64,000 nt of DNA from Faecalibacterium sp. An121 (GTDB lineage Bacteria > Bacillota > Clostridia > Oscillospirales > Ruminococcaceae): NCBI RefSeq assembly GCF_002160915.1, contig NZ_NFLM01000011.1, forward strand, positions 1-64,000, read 5' to 3'. A program made the position numbers and the translations under genes. Positions 42,773-52,573 of the stretch are shown piece by piece. Numbering within the stretch: the first letter of the stretch is position 1; the number at the start of each line of letters is the position of its first letter. The notes under the pieces are model-generated. The model was not told the DNA's origin and made no database searches. It saw only the letters and a program-made list of their open reading frames with translations.

Positions 42773-43972
42773 TTACGCTTCCCTCTTTTTGGCGGGCGGG
42801 GCAGCCACATAGCTCTGCTCCACCTTGATCTTGCAGATGTAGGCCGGGTCCTGGCCGGCCACAAAATCCCCCAGCTTCTGCCGGACCGCTTTTTCGTCCC
42901 CGGTATACCCCGCCGGGAACACCAGGTCAAACAGCACATTGGTGTGGGTAGGCCCCGGCACCAGCCGCAGGTCGTGGATGGACAGGGCCGGATCGATGGC
43001 CTTGGCCTCCTGGTTCAGCCGGGCCCGCAGCACCCCCACCCGGGCATCCGAGGTGACGATGGGGTCGTAGTGGATGGTCAGCAGGATGTGCATTTCCTCC
43101 CGCACATCCCGCTCGATGTTGTCGATCAGGTCGTGGGCCTCCAGGGGGTCCACTTCGGTGGGGAACTCCACGTGCAGCGAGGCGAACTGCCGCCCCGGCC
43201 CATAGTCGTGGACCATCAGGTCGTGCACGCCCAGCACCCGGGGGTAGGATAGCACCTTCTTCTCCAGCTCCTCCACCAGCTCCGGAGAGGGGGTCTCCCC
43301 CAGCAGGGGGCTCAGGGTGTCTCGCACCAGGCCCCAGCCCGACCACAGGATGAAGGCGGCCACGCCCACGCCCATGACGCCGTCGATGACGTCCAGGCCG
43401 GTGGCATTGCACAGCACCGCCGACAGCAGCACCACGCTGGTGGAGATCACATCGTTGCGGCTGTCGGCCGCCGTGGCGATCAGGGTCTCGGACTCGATGG
43501 CGAGGCCCACCCGCCGGTTGAAAAAGCTCATCCAGATCTTGACCAGGATGGAGGCGCACAGGACCGCCACCGTCAGCAGACTGAAGCCCACCGGCTCGGG
43601 GTGCAGCACTTTGGCGGCCGAATCTTTCAGCAGGGTCAGGCCGATGGCCATGATCATGGTGCTGACGGCCAGGCCCGCCAGGTACTCATAGCGGGCGTGA
43701 CCGTAAGGGTGCTCGGCGTCGGGGCCCTTGGCCGCCAGCTTGAAGCCGATCAGGCTGACCACGCTGGAGGACGCGTCGGACAGGTTGTTGACGGCGTCGG
43801 CGGTGATGGCGATGGAGCCGAACAGGGTGCCCACCGTCAGCTTGCCCGCAAACAGCAGCACGTTGCACACCACCCCCACAAGGCCCGCCAGACGGCCATA
43901 GCGTTGGCGGACGGCGGGGTCCTGCTTGTTCTGATAATCCTTGACAAAGGTGCGTATCAGCAGCTGTGTCAA
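42773..43972 (-). CDS. Cation diffusion facilitator family transporter
   Basis: A 399-residue CDF exporter of divalent cations. Six hydrophobic segments fill residues about 30-215, with the metal-site pattern DAVNNLSDASSS near 58-69 and HPYGHARYEY near 88. A second Asp pair lies in the SRNDVISTS segment. The cytoplasmic C-terminal domain is long (about 180 residues) and ends with a region unlike minimal CDF proteins. The start is TTG at 43972 with AAGGGAG upstream. It is the first gene of the operon. Confidence 0.9.
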   Translation of the reverse strand: MTQLLIRTFVKDYQNKQDPAVRQRYGRLAGLVGVVCNVLLFAGKLTVGTLFGSIAITADAVNNLSDASSSVVSLIGFKLAAKGPDAEHPYGHARYEYLAGLAVSTMIMAIGLTLLKDSAAKVLHPEPVGFSLLTVAVLCASILVKIWMSFFNRRVGLAIESETLIATAADSRNDVISTSVVLLSAVLCNATGLDVIDGVMGVGVAAFILWSGWGLVRDTLSPLLGETPSPELVEELEKKVLSYPRVLGVHDLMVHDYGPGRQFASLHVEFPTEVDPLEAHDLIDNIERDVREEMHILLTIHYDPIVTSDARVGVLRARLNQEAKAIDPALSIHDLRLVPGPTHTNVLFDLVFPAGYTGDEKAVRQKLGDFVAGQDPAYICKIKVEQSYVAAPPAKKREA

Positions 43973-44056
43973 TGAAACGATCTCCCTTCCGTATAGGCAT
44001 CATATAAATATACCTTTTGTTGACAGTCTTGGCCTTTTTCCGCGACTGTGGATTTA

Positions 44057-44085
44057 AGTATAACATGTTGCTTTACTGTTGAAAA
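44057..44085 (-). promoter_or_regulatory. Possible promoter of the CDF operon
   Basis: In minus-strand direction TTTTCA (44080-44085), 17 nt, TATACT (44057-44062), about 85 bp before the TTG start. The -35 is weak. Confidence 0.4.
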
Positions 44086-44175
44086 GTGCTTTGGCCAAAT
44101 TTTTGCCCTCCCGCAAGGAAAAACTCCCCTTTCGGGCGCAGCCATACCTTCCCCCGCCCCGCCAGCCGGGATATG

Positions 44176-44202
44176 CAAAAACGCCCAGCCTTGCGGCCGG
44201 GC
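44176..44202 (-). terminator. Terminator after the 6-phospho-beta-glucosidase gene
   Basis: Minus-strand stem GCCCGGCC/GGCTGGGC with a GCAA tetraloop, followed by GTTTTTG. Confidence 0.75.
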
Positions 44203-44253
44203 GCCCGGATTCGATTCCTATTTAGATATTATGTCAAAATGTATCCGTTTTGT

Positions 44254-45696
<1,443 letters not shown>

Positions 45697-45715
45697 TTAC
45701 CTCCTTATCCTATCT

Positions 45716-45753
45716 CAAAAAACGCCCCCAAAGGCAAAAGCCCTTTGGGGGCG
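45716..45753 (-). terminator. Terminator between ptsI and the GH1 gene
   Basis: A perfect 12-bp stem CGCCCCCAAAGG/CCTTTGGGGGCG, followed by six T in minus-strand direction. Confidence 0.85.
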
Positions 45754-45826
45754 GCTGGCCGGGTGGATCGGGGTCCGCCGCCGGCGGGGCAGCGGACCTC
45801 CAAAGACACGCCGTATTCTCTTTTAC

Positions 45827-47566
45827 TTAAGCCTTCGGCTCAGCCTTGGCTTTGGATTTGGCCTTGGGCGCGGCTTCCGCCTTGGGATCCTCTGCCTGGG
45901 GTTCGGCCTCGCCGGCCTCCTCGTCCACCACCGCGGCGGCGGGCTTGGACAGGTCGATGCTGCGGATCTTCTTGCGCACCGGCAGGATGCTCTTGGGGTT
46001 GACCGACAGCTCGTCCACGCCCATCCGCAGGAAGGTCTCGGTGAGGGACGTATCCGCGCCCAGCTCGCCGCAGATGCCCACCCAGATGCCATGGCGGTGG
46101 CCCGCGTCGATGGTCATCTTGATCTCACGCAGCACGGCGGGGTGATGGGGGTTGGCAAAGGGCTCCAGCTTGGCGTTCTGGCGGTCCAGCGCGCAGGTGT
46201 ACTGGGTCAGGTCGTTGGTCCCGATCGAGAAGAAATCGCACTCCTCGGCCAGGTCATCCGCCACCAGCACGGCGGCCGGGGTCTCGATCATGGTGCCCAC
46301 TTCGATGTCCCCCATCTTCTTGCCTTCGGCAGCCAGCTCCACCTTGCACTCGTCCAGGATGTTCTTGGCGTCGTGGAGTTCGCGCAGGCTGGTGATCATG
46401 GGGAACATGATGCCCAGGTTGCCGTAGGCCGAAGCCCGCAGCAGCGCCCGCAGCTGGGTCTTGAAGAAGTCCTTGCGGGTCAGGCAGATGCGGATGGCAC
46501 GGTAGCCCAAAGCCGGGTTCTCCTCGTGGTCCAGCTTCATGTAGTCCACCGTCTTGTCCGCGCCGATGTCGCAGGTGCGGATGATGACCTTCTTGGGGGC
46601 CAGGGTCTCCACCACCTGCTTGTATGCCTCGAACTGGTATTCCTCCGTGGGATAGTCCTTGCTGTTCAGATAGACGAACTCGGAGCGGAACAGGCCCACG
46701 CCGCCGGCGTCATTCTGCTGCACAGCGCCCACGTCCCCAATGCCGCCGATGTTGGCATAGACGTTGATGGTGGTGCCGTCCAGGGTGGTGTTGGTCTTGC
46801 CCTTCAGCTCCTGCAGCAGGGCCAGTTTCTTTTTGTCCTCCTGCTGGCGCTTCTGCAGGCTCTTGAGCAGGTCGGCGGTGGGGTCCACATAGACGCAGGC
46901 GTTGTAGCCGTCGATGACCGCCATCTTGCCGTCCCAGCTGTCGTCGATCTCCTTGCACTGGATCAGGGCGGGGATGTTCATGCTGCGGGCCAGGATGGCT
47001 GTGTGGCTGTTGGTGCTGCCCTCCCGGGTGATAAAGCCCAGAAGCAGGCTCTTGTCCAGCCGCACCGTCTCGGAGGGGGCCAGGTCCTCGGCCACCAGGA
47101 TGGAGGGTTCCGTGCCCTGCATGCTGTCCACATCGGTGCCCTGCAGGATGTCCAGCATGGCCTGGGCAATGTCCATCACATCGGCGCTGCGGGCCTGCAG
47201 ATAGGGGTCGTCCATGGCGGCAAAGACGGCCGCCTGGTTGGTGCCGGCCGTTTTGACTGCATACTCTGCGCACATCTTCTGCTTGGTGATGATCTCTTTG
47301 ATGGCGTCCACAAAGTCGTCATCCTCCAGCATCATGGCGTGGATGTTGAACACCTCCGCGATGTCCTCGCCTGCCTCCTCCAGGGCCTTCTCATACAGGG
47401 CGGTCTGCTGGGCGATCGCCTTCTGCTGGGCGTCCTCAAAGCGCAGCAGCTCCGCGCCGGTGTCGGTGACAGGGGTGGTGGAGATGGTGGTATCTTTTTT
47501 CTTGTAGATCTTGATCTTGCCGATGGCAATGCCGTTCAATACGCTTTTACCAGTGCCTACCTGCAT
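45827..47566 (-). CDS. ptsI: PTS enzyme I (phosphoenolpyruvate-protein phosphotransferase)
   Basis: A 579-residue enzyme passing phosphate from PEP to HPr. The phosphorylated His lies in REGSTNSHTAILARSM near residue 188. The PEP-binding barrel shows GLFRSEFVYL, GYRAIRICL, SIGTNDLTQYT and HHPAVLREI. The last 35 or so residues are an Ala/Glu/Pro/Lys-rich tail (ending KSKAKAEPKA) that enzyme I normally lacks. It lies downstream of ptsH, with an attenuator-like hairpin between them. Confidence 0.95.
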   Translation of the reverse strand: MQVGTGKSVLNGIAIGKIKIYKKKDTTISTTPVTDTGAELLRFEDAQQKAIAQQTALYEKALEEAGEDIAEVFNIHAMMLEDDDFVDAIKEIITKQKMCAEYAVKTAGTNQAAVFAAMDDPYLQARSADVMDIAQAMLDILQGTDVDSMQGTEPSILVAEDLAPSETVRLDKSLLLGFITREGSTNSHTAILARSMNIPALIQCKEIDDSWDGKMAVIDGYNACVYVDPTADLLKSLQKRQQEDKKKLALLQELKGKTNTTLDGTTINVYANIGGIGDVGAVQQNDAGGVGLFRSEFVYLNSKDYPTEEYQFEAYKQVVETLAPKKVIIRTCDIGADKTVDYMKLDHEENPALGYRAIRICLTRKDFFKTQLRALLRASAYGNLGIMFPMITSLRELHDAKNILDECKVELAAEGKKMGDIEVGTMIETPAAVLVADDLAEECDFFSIGTNDLTQYTCALDRQNAKLEPFANPHHPAVLREIKMTIDAGHRHGIWVGICGELGADTSLTETFLRMGVDELSVNPKSILPVRKKIRSIDLSKPAAAVVDEEAGEAEPQAEDPKAEAAPKAKSKAKAEPKA

Positions 47567-47623
47567 TACATTCTCATCCTTTCTTTACAGTGCGGCCCCC
47601 TCCATGGGCCCGCCCTGCCTTTA

Positions 47624-47653
47624 AAAAAGCCCCCGCAGAGAACCGCGAGGGCT
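47624..47653 (-). terminator. Hairpin with T-run between ptsH and ptsI
   Basis: Minus-strand AGCCCTCGCGG and CTGCGGGGGCT pair imperfectly around a short loop and are followed by TTTTTT. It looks like a partial terminator that would give more HPr than enzyme I. Confidence 0.6.
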
Positions 47654-47667
47654 AAAAATGTGTAGAT

Positions 47668-47925
47668 TTAGAGGTTCTCGGTCATGAACTTCTCGATATC
47701 GGCCACAGTGGCGTCCTCATCGTCGCCCTCAACCTTGACGGTGACGGTATCGCCCTGCTTGACGCCCATGCCCATCAGCGCCATCAGCTTGCGCATATCA
47801 CAGCTCTTGCCGTCCTTCTCCAGGGTGGCGGTGCTGGCGTGGCTCTTGACCACCTTGACCAGCAGGCCGGCAGGGCGTGCGTGGATGCCGCAGGCATCCT
47901 TAATAGTATACTGGAATTCCTTCAT
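47668..47925 (-). CDS. ptsH: PTS phosphocarrier protein HPr
   Basis: An 85-residue HPr. GIHARPAG places the catalytic His at position 15. Aligning residue for residue with the Bacillus protein, regulatory Ser46 (in L-K-S-I-M) is replaced by Lys46 (M-R-K-L-M). The protein could serve transport but could not be phosphorylated by HPr kinase at that site. AAGGAG precedes the ATG by about 10 nt. Confidence 0.95.
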   Translation of the reverse strand: MKEFQYTIKDACGIHARPAGLLVKVVKSHASTATLEKDGKSCDMRKLMALMGMGVKQGDTVTVKVEGDDEDATVADIEKFMTENL

Positions 47926-47954
47926 AGATCATTTCTCCTTATAACGTAAACTCA

Positions 47955-47972
47955 GGGCGGGGCGCCCCGCCC
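47955..47972. other. GC palindrome in the ptsH leader
   Basis: GGGCGGGGCGCCCCGCCC is a perfect 18-bp palindrome between the ptsH promoter and its start. A second short inverted repeat (GTGCAT/ATGCAC) lies about 15 bp upstream. Possible regulatory structure. Confidence 0.4.
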
Positions 47973-48016
47973 CCCAAACCATGTGCATACAGGCATGCAC
48001 GACTGTGGATATATTT

Positions 48017-48045
48017 ATTATAAACCCTGCACCTGATTTTTTCAC
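48017..48045 (-). promoter_or_regulatory. Promoter of ptsH
   Basis: In minus-strand direction GTGAAA (48040-48045), 17 nt, TATAAT (48017-48022), about 95 bp before ptsH. Confidence 0.55.
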
Positions 48046-48130
48046 CCTTTCAATTTGCCAATTTTTTACTTTGTTTTTTGTGGTTTTTTCACAGAACTTT
48101 CCGCGTCCCGGCCGGCGCCTTCCCAAAACA

Positions 48131-48186
48131 GCCGCAAGGCCCCGCCCATCTGGCCCCTTTTGGGGGGATGGGCGGGGCCTTGCGGC
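48131..48186 (-). terminator. Long hairpin after the DUF4830 gene
   Basis: A 20-bp perfect stem (48131-48150 with 48167-48186, GCCGCAAGG.../...CCTTGCGGC) directly after the stop, followed by TTTT within a short T-rich stretch. Confidence 0.7.
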
Positions 48187-48189
48187 CCT

Positions 48190-48822
48190 TCATTCCACCG
48201 GATACCCGTTGGCATCCAGAGGCAGGTCGATGTAAGGCGCCGTGCTCTCCTGCGCCTCCTGGAGCTGGGCCGCCGCTTCTGCCGGGACGCTGGCCGCCGC
48301 CTCCTGGGAAGCCGCCGCTGCGGCCGCCTCCTGCTGGGCGTCGGCCATGGCGGCCTGCGCGTCGCCCAGACCGGTCACCATGCCCGAAGGCTTGGCGAGC
48401 AGGTAGGCGCCCACCGGCTTTTTCTTGTACACCAGCAGCACCCCATAGTAGCTCTCCTGCCCGTTGGAGGCAGACGGGATCAGCGCCTGCCACTTTTCCA
48501 CCGTCTTGCCCTTATAGCGGGACAGATCCAATCCGCTCTGGGCCACCACCTCGTTGAATGCCGAAAAGCTGTCGTCCCATTTGCGGGGTATCTTGACCTT
48601 GTCGGCCGTGATGGACGCCCCGTCCACCTCCAGCCCATACCCGGTAAACCAGGTCTGGATGTCCTGGGCCGACTCGATCCTGCCCCCGGGGCTGGCTGCC
48701 GTCTCGACGGTGCGGGTGCTGATATACCGCCCCAGCAGGGCGCTGCACACCACCACCGCGCAGCACATGGCTCCCACGCCGATCTGGCGCAGCCGCGCCC
48801 GGTTGAGTGTCAATACAAACAT
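48190..48822 (-). CDS. DUF4830 membrane-anchored protein
   Basis: A 210-residue protein. The N-terminus carries a single transmembrane helix (about 12-30, GVGAMCCAVVVCSALLG). The body (about 45-150) matches the DUF4830 pattern: WFTGYGLEVDG, VKIPRKWDDSFSAFNEVV and GLDLSRYKGKTVEKW. An Ala/Gln/Glu-rich linker and a short C-terminus follow. The ATG at 48822 has GGAGG 8 nt upstream. The function of DUF4830 is unknown. Confidence 0.8.
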   Translation of the reverse strand: MFVLTLNRARLRQIGVGAMCCAVVVCSALLGRYISTRTVETAASPGGRIESAQDIQTWFTGYGLEVDGASITADKVKIPRKWDDSFSAFNEVVAQSGLDLSRYKGKTVEKWQALIPSASNGQESYYGVLLVYKKKPVGAYLLAKPSGMVTGLGDAQAAMADAQQEAAAAAASQEAAASVPAEAAAQLQEAQESTAPYIDLPLDANGYPVE

Positions 48823-48897
48823 AGGTTCCGCCTCCCCCACACTGTGCTCGTTCACTGGGTACAGCTTATGCCCCGGAACGCCGGGCTATGCATGGCA

Positions 48898-48933
48898 AAA
48901 CAAAACCCCCGTGCTCGTAAAGGGCACAGGGGG
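48898..48933 (-). terminator. Terminator of the amino acid ABC operon
   Basis: Minus-strand stem CCCCCTGTGC/GCACGGGGG, followed by TTTTGTTTTG. Confidence 0.75.
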
Positions 48934-48946
48934 CGGCAGGGGCAGC

Positions 48947-49795
48947 TCAGGCCTCCGAGGAGATGTCGCTGCCGAAATATTTTTCCGAGATCTCTGCCAG
49001 GGTGCCGTCGGCCCGCAGGGTGTCGATGGCCTCGTTGACGGCGGCCAGCAGGCTGGCGCTCTCGGGCGCCTTGCGCACCGGGATGCAGACATGGGAGGCG
49101 TCATCGGTCTGGGCGACGATCTTGAAGGCCGCGTCGGGATGGACGTTCAGATAGTCGTAGAACGAGACGTCGGCGTTGAGGGTGGCGTCCACACGGCCTG
49201 CCAGCAGCATCTGGATGGTCTCATCCAGGGTGTCCACCCCCAGCACTTCGGCCCCATAGCTCTCGGCCAGGGTCATGTAGGTGCTGGCGATGGAGTTGGC
49301 GGTGGTCTTGCCCGCCAGGTCCTCAAAGCTGGTGATATCGGTGTTGTCCGACCGCACCGCCAGCGCGGTATGGATGTAGGCGTACGGCTGTGAGAAGTCG
49401 TAGCTCTTGGCCCGTTCCTCGGTCACCTCCACGCCGTTGCAGACGATGTCATAGCGGCCGGCGTCCAGGCCCGCAAACAGGCCGTCCCATTCGCCCTCCA
49501 CATATTCGGGCTCCACCCCCAGCTGCTGGGCGATGGCGCGGGACACTTCCACATCGTAGCCCACCAGGGTATCGGTATCGTCGTGGTAGCACCAGGGAGA
49601 CCAGGCGCCCTCCAGCGCCACGATCAGGGTGCCGCGCTGGCGGATCTCCTCCAGCCGGTCGGCCGGCGCGCTGGAAGCGGTCCCGGCGCCGCTGCCTGCG
49701 GCAGCGCTGCTGCCGGAAGACGAGCAGCCGCTCAGCTCCAGCACACCTGCGGCGGCCAGTACCGCCATCATCGAAATAAAGTTCCTTCTTTTCAT
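48947..49795 (-). CDS. Polar amino acid ABC transporter, substrate-binding lipoprotein
   Basis: A 282-residue solute-binding protein. The lipobox ends LSGC (Cys near residue 24) and is followed by a Ser/Ala-rich tether. The SBP family 3 signature GYDVEVSRAIAQQLG and later DIVCNGVEVTEERAKSYDFS identify a polar amino acid binder. The exact ligand (cystine, glutamine, arginine and so on) cannot be read from sequence. It is the last gene of the permease-ATPase-SBP operon. Confidence 0.9.
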   Translation of the reverse strand: MKRRNFISMMAVLAAAGVLELSGCSSSGSSAAAGSGAGTASSAPADRLEEIRQRGTLIVALEGAWSPWCYHDDTDTLVGYDVEVSRAIAQQLGVEPEYVEGEWDGLFAGLDAGRYDIVCNGVEVTEERAKSYDFSQPYAYIHTALAVRSDNTDITSFEDLAGKTTANSIASTYMTLAESYGAEVLGVDTLDETIQMLLAGRVDATLNADVSFYDYLNVHPDAAFKIVAQTDDASHVCIPVRKAPESASLLAAVNEAIDTLRADGTLAEISEKYFGSDISSEA

Positions 49796-49817
49796 AGATC
49801 GATCCTCATTTGTAGCA

Positions 49818-50561
49818 TTATCGGTTGGCGATCCGGCTCAGGAAAGCGCGGGTGCGCTCCTGCCGGGGCGCGGCAAAGAACTGGGCCGAGGGGGCGCTCT
49901 CCACGATGCGGCCATCCTCCATGAAGATGACATGGCTGGACACATCCCGGGCAAAGCCCATCTCATGGGTGACCACCAGCATGGTCATCCCCTCGGCGGC
50001 CAGCTGCCGCATGACGTCCAGCACCTCGCCGGTCAGCTCGGGGTCCAGCGCGGAGGTGGGCTCGTCGAAATAGATGATCTCGGGGCTGGTGGCCAGGGCC
50101 CGGGCAATGGCCACCCGCTGCTGCTGTCCCCCCGACAGCTGGTGGGGATACTGGCTGCACCGGTCGGCCATCCCCACCTTTTGCAGCATCTGCACCGCGA
50201 TCTCCTCCGCCTGTGCCTTGTGCATCCGGCGGGCTACCACCAGCCCCTCGGTGACATTTTGCAGCACCGTCTTGTTGCGGAACAGGTTGTAGCTTTGGAA
50301 CACAAAGGCGGTCTTGCGGCGCAGGCGGGCGGTGTCTGCGCGGGAGATGCGGGCCAGGTCGAACGGTTCCCCGTCAAAGGTCAGGCTGCCGCTGTCCGCC
50401 TTCTCCAGGAAGTTGATGCAGCGCAGCAGGGTGGTCTTGCCCGAACCCGAAGGCCCCAGGATGGCCACCACCGAGCCCTTGTCCACCGACAGGCTGACCC
50501 CCTTGAGCACCTCCCGCTCCCCGAAGGATTTATGGATGTCGCTTACTTCCAGCATGGGCAT
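49818..50561 (-). CDS. Polar amino acid ABC transporter, ATP-binding protein
   Basis: A 247-residue ABC ATPase. Walker [13 protein letters not shown], signature [15 protein letters not shown], Walker [15 protein letters not shown] and switch His in VVTHEMGFA are all present. GGAGG lies 8 nt before the ATG at 50561. Genes on both sides are within 25 bp. Confidence 0.95.
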   Translation of the reverse strand: MPMLEVSDIHKSFGEREVLKGVSLSVDKGSVVAILGPSGSGKTTLLRCINFLEKADSGSLTFDGEPFDLARISRADTARLRRKTAFVFQSYNLFRNKTVLQNVTEGLVVARRMHKAQAEEIAVQMLQKVGMADRCSQYPHQLSGGQQQRVAIARALATSPEIIYFDEPTSALDPELTGEVLDVMRQLAAEGMTMLVVTHEMGFARDVSSHVIFMEDGRIVESAPSAQFFAAPRQERTRAFLSRIANR

Positions 50562-50575
50562 GGGTCAGGCCTCCT

Positions 50576-51259
50576 TTAGTTGAATCCGTGGGCGTTGAGG
50601 TATTTTTCGCCCTTCTTCTGCACCCAGGTCAGCACGGTGCAGAAGATCAGATAGATCACCGCCAGCTCACAGTACACCGGCAGGAACTGGTAGGTATAGG
50701 ACGCCACCCGCTGGGTGGCCATGAACATCTCCGCCACCGTGATATTGGCGGCCAGGGAGGTGTCCTTCACCATCCCGATGAGGGAGTTGGACAGGGGCGG
50801 GAAGGCGGTGCGCAGGGCCTGCGGCATGATGATGCGGCGCATCACCTGCCCCCAGGACATCCCCACGCAGTAGCCCGCCTCCAGCTGGCCGGACGGCACC
50901 GACTCCAGCGCGGCGCGGATGGTCTCGGCGCAGTAGGCCCCCTCGTTGATGGAAAAGGCGATCACCGCCGTGGGGAAGGCGTCCAGCACGATGCCCATAC
51001 TGGGCAGCCCGTAAAAGATGATGAACAGCTGCACCAGCAGCGGGGTGCCCCGCACCACCCAGATGTACACCCGGGCCAGCTGCCGCAGCACCGGCACACG
51101 GGCGTACTGCACCAGCGCCACCGCCGCCGCGATCACCATGGCAAAGGCAAAGGACAGCACCGTCAGCGGGATGGTGACGGCCAGGCCCGGCACCAGGATG
51201 CGGGGGAATGAGTCGATCAGCACCTGAACGGTGCGGTTTTGCAATAGCGTTTCCAACAT
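50576..51259 (-). CDS. Polar amino acid ABC transporter, permease
   Basis: A 227-residue membrane permease with about five hydrophobic segments. The HisM/GlnP-type domain VRGTPLLVQLFIIFYGLP and the EAA loop LEAGYCVGMSWGQVMRRIIM are clear. The ATG at 51259 has only an AAAAGG-like ribosome site. It is the first gene of its operon. Confidence 0.93.
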   Translation of the reverse strand: MLETLLQNRTVQVLIDSFPRILVPGLAVTIPLTVLSFAFAMVIAAAVALVQYARVPVLRQLARVYIWVVRGTPLLVQLFIIFYGLPSMGIVLDAFPTAVIAFSINEGAYCAETIRAALESVPSGQLEAGYCVGMSWGQVMRRIIMPQALRTAFPPLSNSLIGMVKDTSLAANITVAEMFMATQRVASYTYQFLPVYCELAVIYLIFCTVLTWVQKKGEKYLNAHGFN

Positions 51260-51335
51260 AGACAAAAACAACCTTTTCTTTCGGGATGCATCTCCACAGG
51301 CCGGCCTGCGGCCCATGGCCCAAACCGGCTTTCCT

Positions 51336-51364
51336 ACTATAACACCGGCCGGGCCGGAAGGCAA
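51336..51364 (-). promoter_or_regulatory. Promoter of the amino acid ABC operon
   Basis: In minus-strand direction TTGCCT (51359-51364), 17 nt, TATAGT (51336-51341), about 77 bp before the permease start. Confidence 0.5.
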
Positions 51365-51421
51365 ATACCTATCCCGTATATCCTACCATACTTCTAGGGC
51401 ATGGGGTATATCTGCGCAGCC

Positions 51422-52573
51422 TCAGCCCAGGCAGTTGGAGCAGGGGGTATATCCGGCCTGCACCGCCTGCTCATAGCTGGAGAACAGCACCTGGTTGGCG
51501 GGGTCGGGGAGGTTCGAGCAGCTGGGCAGATGGAATTTTTTGGAGTTGACGTTGCCGATATAGGCCTGGATGGTCTGGGGGCTGCTGCTCTGCTGGCCGC
51601 TGCCATCGGCGGTGGTGGGGTTCTGCTGCTCGGGCGGCACATACCGCTCGCTGGAGACGGTGTAGTTGGCGCCGTCGCTGGAGATGGTGATGGTGCCCGA
51701 CAGGTCGGTGCGCCACACGTCCACCCCGGCGTCGCGCAGGCGGCTGAGGGCCGCCTCGCTGGGGTGGCCGTAGCTGTTGCCGGTCCCCACCGAGATGACC
51801 CCCACCTCGGGCAGCACCGCATTGAGGAAGACGTACCCGGTGGAGGTCTCGCTGCCGTGGTGGCCTACCTGCAGCACGTCCACATCCACCGGCGCCCCCG
51901 AGGCCACCAGATCGTCCTCGGCGTCCTGCTCCATGTCGCCGGTCAGCAGGAAGCTGGTCTGGCCGTAGTCGATCCGCACCACCAGGGAGGTATCGTTGGT
52001 GTCGTCATACTGGGCCACCGGCCCGATGATCTGCACGGTGGCGCTGCCCAGCTGCCAGCTGGTGCCCACGGAGGGCACCTCCACCGCCAGGCCCTGCTGC
52101 TGGGCGTACTTGACGAAGTCCGAAAAGCACTGTGTATCGGCCTGGGCCACCGGGGCGTAGACGTGCCCCGCCGGGAATTTGGCCAGCACCGCCGCCAGGC
52201 CCCCCACATGGTCCTCGTGGGCGTGGCTGCAAATGACGTATTCCAGCCGGCTGACCCCCTTGCTCTGCAGATAGGACACCACCAGGCTGCCGTCCTCCAC
52301 ATTGCCGCCGTCGTACAGCATACTCTGGCCGTCGCAGGTGATCAGGACGCTCAGGGCCTGTCCCACGTCGATGAAGTTGACCGAAAAGGCCCCTTCCGCC
52401 GCGGGCTGGACCGGCTGCGCCGTACTGGAGGACGGGGCGGCCGCAGCGTCCTGCAGGGCCGCCAGCGCGTCCTCGCAGCCCGCCAGGCCGAGGGCCAGGG
52501 AAACCGCCAGAGCCAGAGACGCCAGGCGGCGCAGCAGCCCGGCCGGGAGGGAGTGTCGATTCTGTTCCATCAT
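51422..52573 (-). CDS. ComEC-like metallo-beta-lactamase-fold lipoprotein
   Basis: A 383-residue secreted protein. The lipobox ends GLAGC (Cys near residue 33). The MBL domain has SHAHEDHVGGL (HxHxDH metal site), LLTGDMEQDAED and VGHHGSETSTG, as in the soluble ComEC/Rec2 nuclease domain. The last 60 residues (YIGNVNSKKFHLPSCSNLP ... CSNC) form a small Cys-rich module often found at the end of secreted nucleases. A DNA-degrading role outside the membrane is likely but not shown. It overlaps the ygiQ stop by 4 nt. Confidence 0.88.
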   Translation of the reverse strand: MMEQNRHSLPAGLLRRLASLALAVSLALGLAGCEDALAALQDAAAAPSSSTAQPVQPAAEGAFSVNFIDVGQALSVLITCDGQSMLYDGGNVEDGSLVVSYLQSKGVSRLEYVICSHAHEDHVGGLAAVLAKFPAGHVYAPVAQADTQCFSDFVKYAQQQGLAVEVPSVGTSWQLGSATVQIIGPVAQYDDTNDTSLVVRIDYGQTSFLLTGDMEQDAEDDLVASGAPVDVDVLQVGHHGSETSTGYVFLNAVLPEVGVISVGTGNSYGHPSEAALSRLRDAGVDVWRTDLSGTITISSDGANYTVSSERYVPPEQQNPTTADGSGQQSSSPQTIQAYIGNVNSKKFHLPSCSNLPDPANQVLFSSYEQAVQAGYTPCSNCLG

